A stretch of 64,000 bases of DNA, taken from NCBI RefSeq assembly GCF_004217185.1, contig NZ_SHKL01000001.1:6198001-6262000 (forward strand), given 5' to 3'. Shown here piece by piece: positions 23,831 through 31,528 of the stretch. A program made the position numbers and the translations under genes. The notes beneath the pieces were generated by a model. It saw only the letters and a list, made by a program, of their open reading frames with translations. It did not search any database and was not told the origin of the DNA. The first letter of the stretch is position 1; every line of letters begins with the position of its first letter. This DNA comes from Pseudonocardia sediminis (lineage in GTDB: Bacteria > Actinomycetota > Actinomycetes > Mycobacteriales > Pseudonocardiaceae).

Positions 23831-23872
23831 ATTCCATCGCCCGGACATCGATCCGTCAACGCCCGAGTTGAC
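23831..23872 (-). promoter_or_regulatory. Promoter with operator B site
   Basis: GTCAAC-GCCCGA-GTTGAC lies at 23855-23872. On the minus strand TTGACG (23854-23859) and TGGAAT (23831-23836) are 17 bp apart, so the palindrome covers the -35 box. Transcription would begin at about 23824, coinciding with a GTG codon of the ligase frame. Confidence 0.68.
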
Positions 23873-23907
23873 TCCCCGGGGGCTCACCCGATCCAGCGAG
23901 CGGCACT

Positions 23908-23930
23908 CTCGTCGGAACTGTTCCGACGAG
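23908..23930. terminator. Hairpin behind the dehydroquinase gene
   Basis: CTCGTCGGAA-CTG-TTCCGACGAG is a perfect 10-bp stem with a 3-nt loop, 20 nt past the stop of the minus-strand gene at 23950. Confidence 0.6.
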
Positions 23931-23949
23931 GGGACCGGTCGCCGCCCGG

Positions 23950-24414
23950 TCAGACGGAGCGGGTGGGCCGGCGCAGGCGGACCAGACCGTCGATGGCCAG
24001 GGCGTAGCCGGTCACGCCGAACCCGACGACGATCCCCGCCGCGACCGGCGAGACGAACGAGTGGTGCCGGAACTCCTCGCGTCCGTGCACGTTCGAGATG
24101 TGCACCTCGATCGTCGGGAGCTCGGCGCCCTCGATCGCGTCGTGCAACGCGACGGAGGTGTGGGTGTAGGCGGCGGCGTTGAGCACCGCGCCCAGGGCAG
24201 TCCCCTGCTTCACCGCGGCGCCGGCCTCGTGGATCCAGTCGACGAGTACGCCCTCGTGGTTGGTCTGGCGGAAGTCGAGGTCGAGGCCCTGCCGGGTGGT
24301 CTCCTCGCGGCACAGCGTCTCGACGTCGGCGAGGACCGTGGTGCCGTAGACGTCCGGCCGACGGGTGCCGAGCAGGTTCAGGTTCGGGCCGTTGAACACG
24401 AACACGGTCGACAT
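23950..24414 (-). CDS. aroQ: Type II 3-dehydroquinate dehydratase
   Basis: The 154-residue size and the motifs GPNLNLLG, Tyr23 in DVYG, NHEG, Asn79 in NAAAYTH and EVHISN (Glu103-His105) identify the dodecameric type II enzyme. It interconverts 3-dehydroquinate and 3-dehydroshikimate, in shikimate synthesis or in quinate catabolism. No other shikimate gene is nearby, and the gene abuts the catabolic block and a repeat element, so a catabolic role is possible but unproven. Upstream lie only 123 bp before the response-regulator gene end, which include hairpin copy 3. Transcription is from its own promoter or by read-through past that hairpin. Confidence 0.95.
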   Translation of the reverse strand: MSTVFVFNGPNLNLLGTRRPDVYGTTVLADVETLCREETTRQGLDLDFRQTNHEGVLVDWIHEAGAAVKQGTALGAVLNAAAYTHTSVALHDAIEGAELPTIEVHISNVHGREEFRHHSFVSPVAAGIVVGFGVTGYALAIDGLVRLRRPTRSV

Positions 24415-24493
24415 CTCAGACGCTCCTCACGGGATCGGGCGGCGGTCGGTCGCGATCCTTCCCCACCCGGGCGGTGCCCACCGGCCCCACCCT

Positions 24494-24537
24494 CGTGAGC
24501 GGATATCGCTGCCCTGGCAGTGATATCCGCGCACGGG
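24494..24537. repeat. Hairpin repeat copy 3 (terminator/REP-like)
   Basis: GGATATCGCTGCC and GGCAGTGATATCC pair with one mismatch around CT, within CGTGAGCGG / CCGCGCACGGG. It touches the stop codon of the response-regulator gene at 24538. The flanks are conserved with copies 1 and 2 while the stem bases differ but still pair. Confidence 0.75.
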
Positions 24538-25206
24538 TCACATCCAGCCGGGACGCACCAGGCCGCTCTCGTAGGCCAGGACCACCAGCTGTGCCCGGTC
24601 GCGGGCGCCGAGCTTGGTCATCGCGCGGCTGACGTGCGTCTTCGCCGTGGTCGGGCTCATGAACAGGCGGGCGGCGATCTCGTCGTTGGACCGTCCCGCC
24701 GCGACCTGGGCGACGACCTCGCGCTCGCGGTCGGTCAGTGCGTCGAGCCGTGCGGTGCCGCCGCCGGAGCCGGGACGCGAGCGCGCCGCGAACTCCGCGA
24801 TCAGGGTGCGGGTGACGGCCGGGGCGAGCAGCGCCTCGCCGCCGTGCACCACCCGGATCGCCTTGATCAGGTCGGCCGGTTCGCTGTCCTTGACCAGAAA
24901 GCCGCTGGCGCCGAAGCGGATCGCGTCGAAGACGTAGGAGTCCTCGGTGAACGTGGTCAGCACGATCACCCGGACGTCGGCCAGGCCGGGGTCGGCGGTG
25001 ATGTCGCGGGTGGCGGCGAGCCCGTCGTGGCCCGGCATCCGGATGTCCATCAGCACGACGTCCGGGCGCAGCTCACGCACCCGGGCGAGCGCCTCGGCAC
25101 CGTCGGCGGCCTCGGCGACGACGTCCAGGTCGGCCTGCGAGGAGAGCAGCGCGCGGAAGCCGGAGCGGACCAGGGCCTGGTCGTCGGCGATCAGGACCCG
25201 GATCAT
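24538..25206 (-). CDS. NarL/LuxR-type response regulator
   Basis: A 222-residue two-domain regulator. The receiver domain has the acidic pair ADD at 7-9, the phospho-acceptor Asp54 in VLMDIRMPG and Lys in FLVKDSEP. The C-terminal LuxR helix-turn-helix reads LTDREREVVAQVAAGRSNDEIAARLFMSPTTAKTHVSRAMTKL. Its ATG overlaps the kinase stop by 4 nt, so kinase and regulator form one operon. Targets are unknown; the DUF1707 genes divergent from the kinase are candidates by position only. Confidence 0.95.
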   Translation of the reverse strand: MIRVLIADDQALVRSGFRALLSSQADLDVVAEAADGAEALARVRELRPDVVLMDIRMPGHDGLAATRDITADPGLADVRVIVLTTFTEDSYVFDAIRFGASGFLVKDSEPADLIKAIRVVHGGEALLAPAVTRTLIAEFAARSRPGSGGGTARLDALTDREREVVAQVAAGRSNDEIAARLFMSPTTAKTHVSRAMTKLGARDRAQLVVLAYESGLVRPGWM

Positions 25207-26405
25207 CGGCGCACCGTATCGGGGGCGCCGCCGGGTGCGGGGTCGTCGACAGGATCGGGGTCGCGCTCCGCCGGGGAGAGCGGCAGCCGTGCCGACACCC
25301 GGAACCCGCCGTCCGGGCCCCGGCCCGTCTCCAGCGTCCCGCCGAGGGCCTGGGCGCGTTCGCGCATCCCGACCAGTCCGTTCCCGTCGCGCATCTCCTC
25401 GGACGGACCGGTGCCGTCGTCGTCGACCCGGATCTCCAGCGCGTCGCCGGAGTACCGGAGCAGCACTGCCGCGCCGGCCGCCCCGGCGTGACGGCGTGTG
25501 TTGGTCAGCGACTCCTGGACGATCCGGTAGGCGGCCAAATCGGTGCGGGTGGGCAGTGGCCGCGGCGGACCCTCGGTGCGCAGGGTGACCGGGAGGCCGG
25601 CCGTGCGGACGTCGTCGAACAGGGCGTCGAGCCGGTCCAGGCCGGGCGTCGGGTGGTGCGGGGCCTGCTCGTCGACCCCGCGCAGCACCCCCAGGGTGGA
25701 GCGCATCTCGCGCAGCAGGTCCCGGCTGGAGCGCTTGATCTCGGTCAGCGCGGTGCGGGCCTGCTCGGGGTCGTCGTCCATCAGGAACAGCGCGACGCCG
25801 GCCTGCACGTTGATCAGCGAGACGTGGTGGCCGAGCACGTCGTGCAGCTCCTGGGCGATCCGCAGTCGTTCCTCCCCCGCGCGGCGGCGCTGCTCCTCGG
25901 CGAGCACGACCCCGGCCTGCGCGATCCGCTCCCGCCGGGCCCGCCACAGCGCCCCGGCCGCGGCGAACGCGGTCAGCCAGGCGAGCCACAGCACCATCCC
26001 CGACCACGGGACGGGCCGTCCGAGCAGCAGCAACGTCACGACGAGCAGCACCATCGCCGTCACGACGACCGCCGCCGCCCGGCGGTGCCACCCGGCCGCG
26101 ACCGCGGTGAACACCGCGACCAGCGTCGCGAGCGGGACCGGCCCGAACGCGTAGCCCGCGACGACGTAGGCGCCGAGCGCGAGCACGCAGACGGCCAGCG
26201 CCGCCGGCGGCCGGACCCGGCGCACCACGAGCGCGGCCGGGCCGACCAGCAGCAGCACCACCGCGAGCGCGTCCAGCGGGCGGGCGGCCGGCTGGACGTA
26301 GGCGGCGAACCGCGTCCCGCCCAGGGTCACCGCCGCGACGGCGGCGGGCGCGACGATCGTCGAGAGCACCCCGCCCCACCAGCTCGGACGGGTGGTGGCG
26401 GACAT
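25203..26405 (-). CDS. HisKA_3-type sensor histidine kinase
   Basis: The 400-residue kinase has five or so N-terminal membrane segments (residues 10-150) without a large extracellular domain, followed by RIAQELHDVLGHHVSLINVQ, the NarL-partner H-box with the phosphorylated His. The HATPase domain carries ESLTNTRRHAG (N-box), DDDGTG and GLVGMRERAQALGG. Sensors of this design usually detect membrane or intracellular cues. I chose ATG 26405, because the 40 open codons upstream are Arg/Pro-rich and precede the first membrane segment without similarity. It is divergent from the DUF1707 gene at 26573. Confidence 0.92.
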   Translation of the reverse strand: MSATTRPSWWGGVLSTIVAPAAVAAVTLGGTRFAAYVQPAARPLDALAVVLLLVGPAALVVRRVRPPAALAVCVLALGAYVVAGYAFGPVPLATLVAVFTAVAAGWHRRAAAVVVTAMVLLVVTLLLLGRPVPWSGMVLWLAWLTAFAAAGALWRARRERIAQAGVVLAEEQRRRAGEERLRIAQELHDVLGHHVSLINVQAGVALFLMDDDPEQARTALTEIKRSSRDLLREMRSTLGVLRGVDEQAPHHPTPGLDRLDALFDDVRTAGLPVTLRTEGPPRPLPTRTDLAAYRIVQESLTNTRRHAGAAGAAVLLRYSGDALEIRVDDDGTGPSEEMRDGNGLVGMRERAQALGGTLETGRGPDGGFRVSARLPLSPAERDPDPVDDPAPGGAPDTVRR

Positions 26406-26572
26406 CCCGTCACGGTAGGGCAGCCGGAGCCGTGACGGCGTCCTCCCGCCGGAGGCCGTCCGGCTGCTCCCGCGGGAGTAGGACGGGCCGGGCCGGTGCG
26501 CCGCGGGCGGCAGCGGAGCCGACACCCCGGGACGGACGCGCTCGGACCCCGTGCGAGGCGAGTCTCGTCTCC

Positions 26573-27037
26573 ATGACCGACACCCAGATGCCCTTCACCG
26601 CGCCACGCACCGTCGCCCCGGGCGGATCGGACCTGCTGGCCTCCGACACCGAACGCGAGCGCGTCGCCGACCGGCTGCGCGCCGCCGCCACCGACGGGCG
26701 GCTCACCCTCTCCGAGGCCGACGAGCGCCAGGCCGCGGTCTACGCCGCCCGTACCCGGGCCGAGCTGATCCCGCTGGTCTCGGACCTGCCCGCACCGGCG
26801 AGACCCTCCGGACGCCCGCCGAGGCCCCCGATGACCGACCGGGCGCGGCGGCGGTTCCACGTCCACGTCGCGATCGTCGCGGTGCTGTTCACCGTGCTGG
26901 TGGTGGCGTGGGCGGTGAGCTCGGCGCCGTTCTTCTGGCCGGCGTGGCCGACGTTCTGGATGCTCCTGAGCCTGTTCGTGCACTCCCGCCGGGCCGAGCG
27001 CGAGCCACGCGAGCAGCTTCCGGAGGAGCTGCGGTGA
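26573..27037 (+). CDS. DUF1707 and 2TM domain protein
   Basis: A 154-residue protein. LLASDTERERVADRLRAAATDGRLTLSEADERQAAVYAARTRAELIPLVSDLP is a DUF1707 (SHOCT-like) domain, a cytoplasmic oligomerisation or targeting module found in actinobacteria. The C-terminal half holds two hydrophobic helices (VAIVAVLFTVLVVAWAV and FFWPAWPTFWMLLSLFV) as in 2TM proteins. It is divergent from the histidine kinase gene and translationally coupled to the small gene behind it (GTGA overlap). A relative is at 42702. Function unknown. Confidence 0.85.
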   Translation: MTDTQMPFTAPRTVAPGGSDLLASDTERERVADRLRAAATDGRLTLSEADERQAAVYAARTRAELIPLVSDLPAPARPSGRPPRPPMTDRARRRFHVHVAIVAVLFTVLVVAWAVSSAPFFWPAWPTFWMLLSLFVHSRRAEREPREQLPEELR

Positions 27038-27249
27038 CCGCCGCGCTCCGGACCGGGAGCGGCCGCGCGACCGGACGGAGGTGGTCGCTGTCCCGCCCGG
27101 CCCGTTCCGCCCTGCGCGGCGGGCACGTCGTCCTCGGCGTGGCCAGGACCGGCATGGCGCTGGTGATGCTCGTGACGGCCACCCTGCTCTCGGTGCGGAA
27201 ACCCGGAAGGCGCGTCCGGTCGTTGACAGGCAACCGGAAGGTTGCATAA
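27034..27249 (+). CDS. Small basic single-TM protein, unassigned
   Basis: Seventy-one codons from GTG 27034, overlapping the preceding stop (GTGA) and preceded by GGAGG, so it is probably translated by coupling. The protein has an Arg-rich start, one hydrophobic stretch (VVLGVARTGMALVMLVTATLL) and an Arg/Lys tail. No family recognised. Its last codons overlap the promoter of the ArsR gene. Confidence 0.55.
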   Translation: MTAALRTGSGRATGRRWSLSRPARSALRGGHVVLGVARTGMALVMLVTATLLSVRKPGRRVRSLTGNRKVA

Positions 27250-27250
27250 T
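27223..27250 (+). promoter_or_regulatory. Promoter with built-in operator for the ArsR-type gene
   Basis: TTGACA (27223-27228) and CATAAT (27245-27250) are 16 bp apart, and the spacer is almost entirely the inverted repeat GCAACC-GGAA-GGTTGC (27230-27245). Transcription would begin near 27257, at the GTG of the ArsR gene, giving a leaderless mRNA. The palindrome is the likely autoregulatory site. Confidence 0.8.
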
Positions 27251-27256
27251 TGGGTG

Positions 27257-27589
27257 GTGACCGACGTGGACGCCGTGTTCCGGGCGCTGGCCGACCCGAC
27301 ACGACGGCTGATCCTCGACCGGTTGTACGAGCACAACGGGCAGACGCTCGCCGACCTGTGCGCCGGACTGGAGATGAGCCGCCAGGCCGTCTCCAAGCAC
27401 CTCGCGCTGCTGGAGGCCGCCGGGCTCGTGTCCACCGTCCGCCGCGGCCGGGAGAAGCTCCACCATCTCGACCCGGTGCCCATCCAGGAGATCCACGACC
27501 GGTGGATCGGCAAGTTCGAGCAGGCCCGGGTGCAGGCGATCACCGCGCTGCGCACCGCGCTGGAGGATCCCCATGACCGAGATCAGTGA
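27257..27589 (+). CDS. ArsR-family winged-helix repressor
   Basis: A 110-residue single-domain regulator: FRALADPTRRLILDRLYEHNGQTLADLCAGLEMSRQAVSKHLALLEAAGLVSTVRRGREKLHHLDPVPI is the ArsR fold. It lacks the Cys metal box (ELCVCDL) of metal sensors, so it belongs to the group usually paired with AHSA1/SRPBCC genes. I chose GTG 27257 because the promoter places the transcript start there; five upstream codons overlap the -10. The next gene begins 17 nt before its stop. It probably represses its own operon through the palindrome at 27230. Confidence 0.9.
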   Translation: MTDVDAVFRALADPTRRLILDRLYEHNGQTLADLCAGLEMSRQAVSKHLALLEAAGLVSTVRRGREKLHHLDPVPIQEIHDRWIGKFEQARVQAITALRTALEDPHDRDQ

Positions 27590-28061
27590 ACGCACCTACG
27601 TCTACACGACCTACATCGCGACGACGCCACAGAAGGTGTTCGACGCCCTGACCACACCCGAGTTCACGATGCAGTACTGGGGCGGCGCGGAGATCCGCTC
27701 GGAGTGGACGGTCGGCAGCTCGGTCGAGGCCTACCACCCCGACCACGACGACTTCATCGGTGAGGTACTGGCGGTCGAGCCGCCGAACAAGCTGTCGTAC
27801 ACGTTCACCGGGAAGGCGGAGCGGGAGGAGGGACGGCCGGCCACGGTCGTCGAGTTCGACATCTCCGCGTTCGGCGACGAGGTCGTGAAGCTGACCGTCG
27901 TGCACAGCGGGTTCACCGCGGACGAGCGGGGCGAGCAGGACGTCCGCGACATCGGCCACGGCTGGCCGGCGATCTTCGCGGCGCTCAAGACGCTGCTGGA
28001 GACCGGGTCGCCGCTGCCCTCGCCCGGGCACTTCGCCCCGCGGACGCCGGTCCGCGCCTGA
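27573..28061 (+). CDS. SRPBCC/AHSA1-family ligand-binding protein
   Basis: The 162-residue protein has the START-like AHSA1 fold, seen in YIATTPQKVFDALTTPEFTMQYWGG at the start, the central sheet KLSYTFTGK and the closing helix GWPAIFAALKTLLETG. Such proteins bind small hydrophobic ligands and are typically co-operonic with an ArsR repressor, as here with a 17-nt overlap. Ligand and role are unknown. The downstream DUF1992 gene is convergent, 6 nt away. Confidence 0.9.
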   Translation: MTEISERTYVYTTYIATTPQKVFDALTTPEFTMQYWGGAEIRSEWTVGSSVEAYHPDHDDFIGEVLAVEPPNKLSYTFTGKAEREEGRPATVVEFDISAFGDEVVKLTVVHSGFTADERGEQDVRDIGHGWPAIFAALKTLLETGSPLPSPGHFAPRTPVRA

Positions 28062-28067
28062 GTCCGC

Positions 28068-28556
28068 TCAGGACCGCCCGAGCAGGCGCGCCCACCAGGA
28101 CCGTCGTTCCGAAGCAGGGGCGACCGGAGCCGGGGGCGGTGCCGGGGCCGGGCGCTCCGGGCCGCGACGCTCGTCGCGCCACCGGGTGACGACCTCGTCG
28201 GGGTCCTGGCGCCGGATCGGGATCCGCGGTCCGGACGGGAAGCGCATGTGCTCGACGATCCGCACGTTCAGCTCCTCGACGGCGTCCCGGACCCGGCGTT
28301 CGTCGCGGAGCGCCCGGACGGTCTCGGGCAGCCGGTCGATCTCCTTGCGCAGCTGCACCGAGGGCGGCAGCAGGGCGTCGGAGGACAGGCCCTCACGGCG
28401 GAGGAACCCGCGGACCCACCAGTTCTCGTCGAACTTGCCGTCCAGGCCGGGCAGGGGCTTGCCCTTGCCCGGCAGGTCGTCGAACTCGCCGCGCTCCTGG
28501 GCCTCCCGGATCTGCCGGTCGACCGCGCTCTCGAATCTCGGATCCGGTGCGTACAT
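28068..28556 (-). CDS. DUF1992 (DnaJ-homologue subfamily C member 28-like) protein
   Basis: A 162-residue protein whose first 100 residues match DUF1992: RFESAVDRQIREAQERGEFDDLPGKGKPLPGLDGKFDENWWVRGFLRREGL. The C-terminus is a Pro/Ala-rich tail ending SWWARLLGRS. ATG 28556 has GGGAGG upstream and begins exactly at the family start. The domain occurs in eukaryotic DNAJC28 and widely in bacteria; its molecular function is not established. Divergent from the NERD gene. Confidence 0.88.
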   Translation of the reverse strand: MYAPDPRFESAVDRQIREAQERGEFDDLPGKGKPLPGLDGKFDENWWVRGFLRREGLSSDALLPPSVQLRKEIDRLPETVRALRDERRVRDAVEELNVRIVEHMRFPSGPRIPIRRQDPDEVVTRWRDERRGPERPAPAPPPAPVAPASERRSWWARLLGRS

Positions 28557-28650
28557 CAGGCCTCCCACCAGCAGGATAGCAACGCCGGACGATCGTTTCC
28601 GCTCGTGCGGACGCCCGAAACTGTCGGTGGTCGGGGCCACACTCCCGGGC

Positions 28651-29298
28651 ATGGAGAACACCACGACGTACCCCGGCACCACCGACCTCGCGACGCACTA
28701 CCCCGGCCGCCGTGTCGGTCACGAGGCCGCCCGGCGCCGGGCCGAGCAGGGCCCCGGCGCCGACCGCACCTGGCGCCTCGGCGCCGACGGCGAGGAACGC
28801 ACCGCACACCTGCTGGAGTCGCTGACCGGGCGCACCCGGCGGGACCGGTTCCTGCACCGGCCACCGAGCTGGCGGGTGCTGCACTCGGTACCGCTCGACG
28901 ACGGCACGGCCGACATCGACCACGTCCTGATCGGACCGCCCGGCGTGTGCGTGGTCAACACCCGGCACCACCGGGGCGGCCGGGTGCTGCTCGACGGCGA
29001 CGCGCTCGTCGTGAACGGGTTCCGCACCGACGCGGTGGCCCGGGCCCGTGCCGAGGGCGCCCTCGCCCGCGCGCTGCTGCTGCCCCGGCTCGAGGCCGAG
29101 CTCGGTCCGGTGCCGGTCCGTCCGGTGATCGCGATCGTCGGCGCGGCCATGCAGGTGGCCCGCTGGCCGGACGACGTCATCGTGGCGACGGAGGGCGCGC
29201 TGATCGCGGCGATGCGCGGCCTGGCACCGGTCCTGGACGCGCGCCGGGTGGAGCGGGTCCACGACGTCGCGCGCCGTCCGGAGAGCTGGAGGGTCTGA
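28651..29298 (+). CDS. NERD (nuclease-related) domain protein
   Basis: The 215-residue protein holds a NERD domain: GADGEERTAHLLESL, then WRVLHSVPLDDGTADIDHVLIGPPGVCVVNTRHHRGG, where D-I-D-H and the following V-N-T align with the nuclease-like core; the expected Lys after the strand (K in ETK) is replaced by Arg/His. The domain may bind or cut nucleic acid, but activity is not shown for most members. It stands alone between the DUF1992 and pab genes. Confidence 0.82.
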   Translation: MENTTTYPGTTDLATHYPGRRVGHEAARRRAEQGPGADRTWRLGADGEERTAHLLESLTGRTRRDRFLHRPPSWRVLHSVPLDDGTADIDHVLIGPPGVCVVNTRHHRGGRVLLDGDALVVNGFRTDAVARARAEGALARALLLPRLEAELGPVPVRPVIAIVGAAMQVARWPDDVIVATEGALIAAMRGLAPVLDARRVERVHDVARRPESWRV

Positions 29299-29362
29299 CG
29301 GGCCGGGTGCACTTCGCCACCGGGGCCTTCCGGTGCCCGGCGGCGGTCACCATGATCGGGCG

Positions 29363-31528
29363 GTGACTCCCCCTCCCGACGCCGGCGAACCGGCGTATGT
29401 GCTGTTCGCGGCACCGCTGACGGTCGAGCTCGGCGTGACCGGGGTCGTGCGCCGGCTCGCCCACCGCGAGCGGGTCACGGCCTGGGCCGGGAGCTGGTCA
29501 CGCGGTGCGCTGGTCACGTGCGACCCCGTGCGGGAGATGCCGGCGGACTCCGACCCGTTCGACGTGCTCGGCGCGGTGCCCGACGTCGGGCCGGACCCGC
29601 GGTTCCCGGACGCCGTCGGCGGCGGCTGGTTCGGGTACCTCGGCTTCGCGGCACCCGGACGACGGCCGCGGGCGAGCCTGGCCTGGTACCGCGACGTGCT
29701 CCGCCACGACGGCCAGCGCTGGTGGTACGAGGCGCTGCTCGGCCCGGACGGCGACGAGGCGAGCGCCCGGTCGCGGTGCGCGACCCTGTGCGCCGACCTC
29801 GCCGGACCGGCGCCGTCCGCGGAGGCCGGGGTCGTCGTCGAGCGGTGGCCGGACCGGGACGCGCACCTGGCCGCCGTCGAGGCCTGCATCTCCGAGATCC
29901 GTCGTGGGGAGATCTACCAGGCGAACATCGCCACCGAGCTGGGCCTGCGGCTCGACGGCGGGGTGCACGAGGCGTGGGCGCGGATCGTCGGGGCCCGGTC
30001 CGGATCCGGGACGCCGGCGCGGGCGGCGCTGGTCGCGGACAGTGAGCTGGCGGCGGTCAGCGCGAGCCCGGAGCTGTTCCTGCGCCGTGACGGGCGCGAC
30101 GTCCGCACCGACCCGATCAAGGGCACCCGGCCGCGGATCGGTGTCACCGGCGACGGGCCGGGCGGCGGGTCCGCCCACGGGACCGTCGGCGGGCCGGCCG
30201 GGAACAACGCGGCCGGGATCGACGCGCCCGGGATCGACGCCAGGGCCGCGGACGACCGGGCCGACGCCGAGCAGGGGCGACGACTCGCCGGATCGACGAA
30301 GGACTCGGCCGAGAACGTCATGATCGTCGACCTGATGCGCAACGACCTGGCGCGGGTGTGCGCCACCGGCAGCGTCCGCGTCGCCGGGTTGCTGTCGGTG
30401 CAGCCGCACCCCGGCGTGTGGCACCTGGTCTCACGGGTGCACGGACGGCTCCCGGACGGGGTCGACGACGGCGCGCTGCTGCGTGCGACGTTCCCGCCGG
30501 GATCGGTGACCGGCGCGCCGAAGGTCCGGGCGGTGCAGGTGATCGAGGGGCTGGAGGCGCAGCGGCGCGGGTTGTTCACCGGTGCGCTCGGCTACGCGAG
30601 CCCGCTGGCCGGGCTGGAGCTGAGCGTCGCGATCCGCACCCTGGAGGTGGACCCGCCCGGGCCCGACGGCACGGCGTCGGCGCGGCTGGGCGTCGGCGGG
30701 GGCATCACCGTCGACTCCGACCCGGCCGAGGAGTGGGCGGAGTGCCTGACCAAGGCCGCGCCGGTGCTCGCCGCACTCGACGGCGGTTCGGCTCCTCCGG
30801 CACCGGCCACGGTCCGCCCGGCCCGGCGCGCCGACGGGCTGTTCGAGACGCTCGCCGCCGTCGACGGGCGGGTTGCGCGCCTCGGAGAGCACGCGGCCCG
30901 GCTGCGGCGCTCCTACCTGTCCTGCACCGGTGAGCCCCTGACCGCGCACGTCGAGACCGCGGTCGCGGAGGCGACGGCGGGGCTGCGCGGTCAGCACCGG
31001 GTCCGGGTGGAGGCCTCCCCCGGAGCCACCGACGAGGTGCGGGTCCACGCGGTGCCGTGGCCGGGCCCGGTCCCGCTCGCCGAGCAGCCGGGTCTGGTGC
31101 TGCGTGTGTGCCGCACGGCGGAGGGTGAGTCGCACAAGTTCGCCGACCGGCGGTGGCTGGACGCGCACGAAGCCGCCGTCGACGAGGAGGAGACCCCACT
31201 GCTCGTCGACCGGGACGGAACGGTCCTGGAGTCGACCCGCTCGTCGGTGTTCGCCGTGCTCGGCGGGGCGCTGCGGACACCGCCGCTGGACGGGCGGATC
31301 CTGCCCGGGACGGCCCGGCGCGCCGTCCTCGACCTGGTCGACCCGGACCCCGCGACCACCGCTCCGGTCCGGATCGGTGACGTCGCCGACCTGGACGGCA
31401 TGTTCCTGACCAACGCCCTGCGTGGCGTGCAGTGGGTGCGCGAGATCCGCGACGACGGCACCGTCCTCGCCCGCTGGACGGCCCCCGACCCGCTCACCCT
31501 CCGGATCGCGGCCGACCTGGCCCGGTGA
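29363..31528 (+). CDS. pabBC: Fused aminodeoxychorismate synthase component I and aminodeoxychorismate lyase
   Basis: The 721-residue protein joins two steps of p-aminobenzoate synthesis for folate. Residues to about 470 are the chorismate-binding domain: KGTRPR, STKDSAENVMIVDLMRNDLARVC and PGSVTGAPKVRAVQVIE. The rest is a PLP class IV aminotransferase-like lyase: ADGLFETLAAVDGRVARLGEHAARLRRSY, the Schiff-base Lys in HKFADRRW and TVLESTRSSVFAVL. Between KGTRPRIGVTGD and the next motif sits a Gly/Ala/Asp-rich insert of about 40 residues with repeats (GIDAPGIDAR). The glutamine amidotransferase subunit (PabA) gene is not in the window. GTG 29363 is preferred; the frame is open to 29333. Confidence 0.92.
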   Translation: MTPPPDAGEPAYVLFAAPLTVELGVTGVVRRLAHRERVTAWAGSWSRGALVTCDPVREMPADSDPFDVLGAVPDVGPDPRFPDAVGGGWFGYLGFAAPGRRPRASLAWYRDVLRHDGQRWWYEALLGPDGDEASARSRCATLCADLAGPAPSAEAGVVVERWPDRDAHLAAVEACISEIRRGEIYQANIATELGLRLDGGVHEAWARIVGARSGSGTPARAALVADSELAAVSASPELFLRRDGRDVRTDPIKGTRPRIGVTGDGPGGGSAHGTVGGPAGNNAAGIDAPGIDARAADDRADAEQGRRLAGSTKDSAENVMIVDLMRNDLARVCATGSVRVAGLLSVQPHPGVWHLVSRVHGRLPDGVDDGALLRATFPPGSVTGAPKVRAVQVIEGLEAQRRGLFTGALGYASPLAGLELSVAIRTLEVDPPGPDGTASARLGVGGGITVDSDPAEEWAECLTKAAPVLAALDGGSAPPAPATVRPARRADGLFETLAAVDGRVARLGEHAARLRRSYLSCTGEPLTAHVETAVAEATAGLRGQHRVRVEASPGATDEVRVHAVPWPGPVPLAEQPGLVLRVCRTAEGESHKFADRRWLDAHEAAVDEEETPLLVDRDGTVLESTRSSVFAVLGGALRTPPLDGRILPGTARRAVLDLVDPDPATTAPVRIGDVADLDGMFLTNALRGVQWVREIRDDGTVLARWTAPDPLTLRIAADLAR

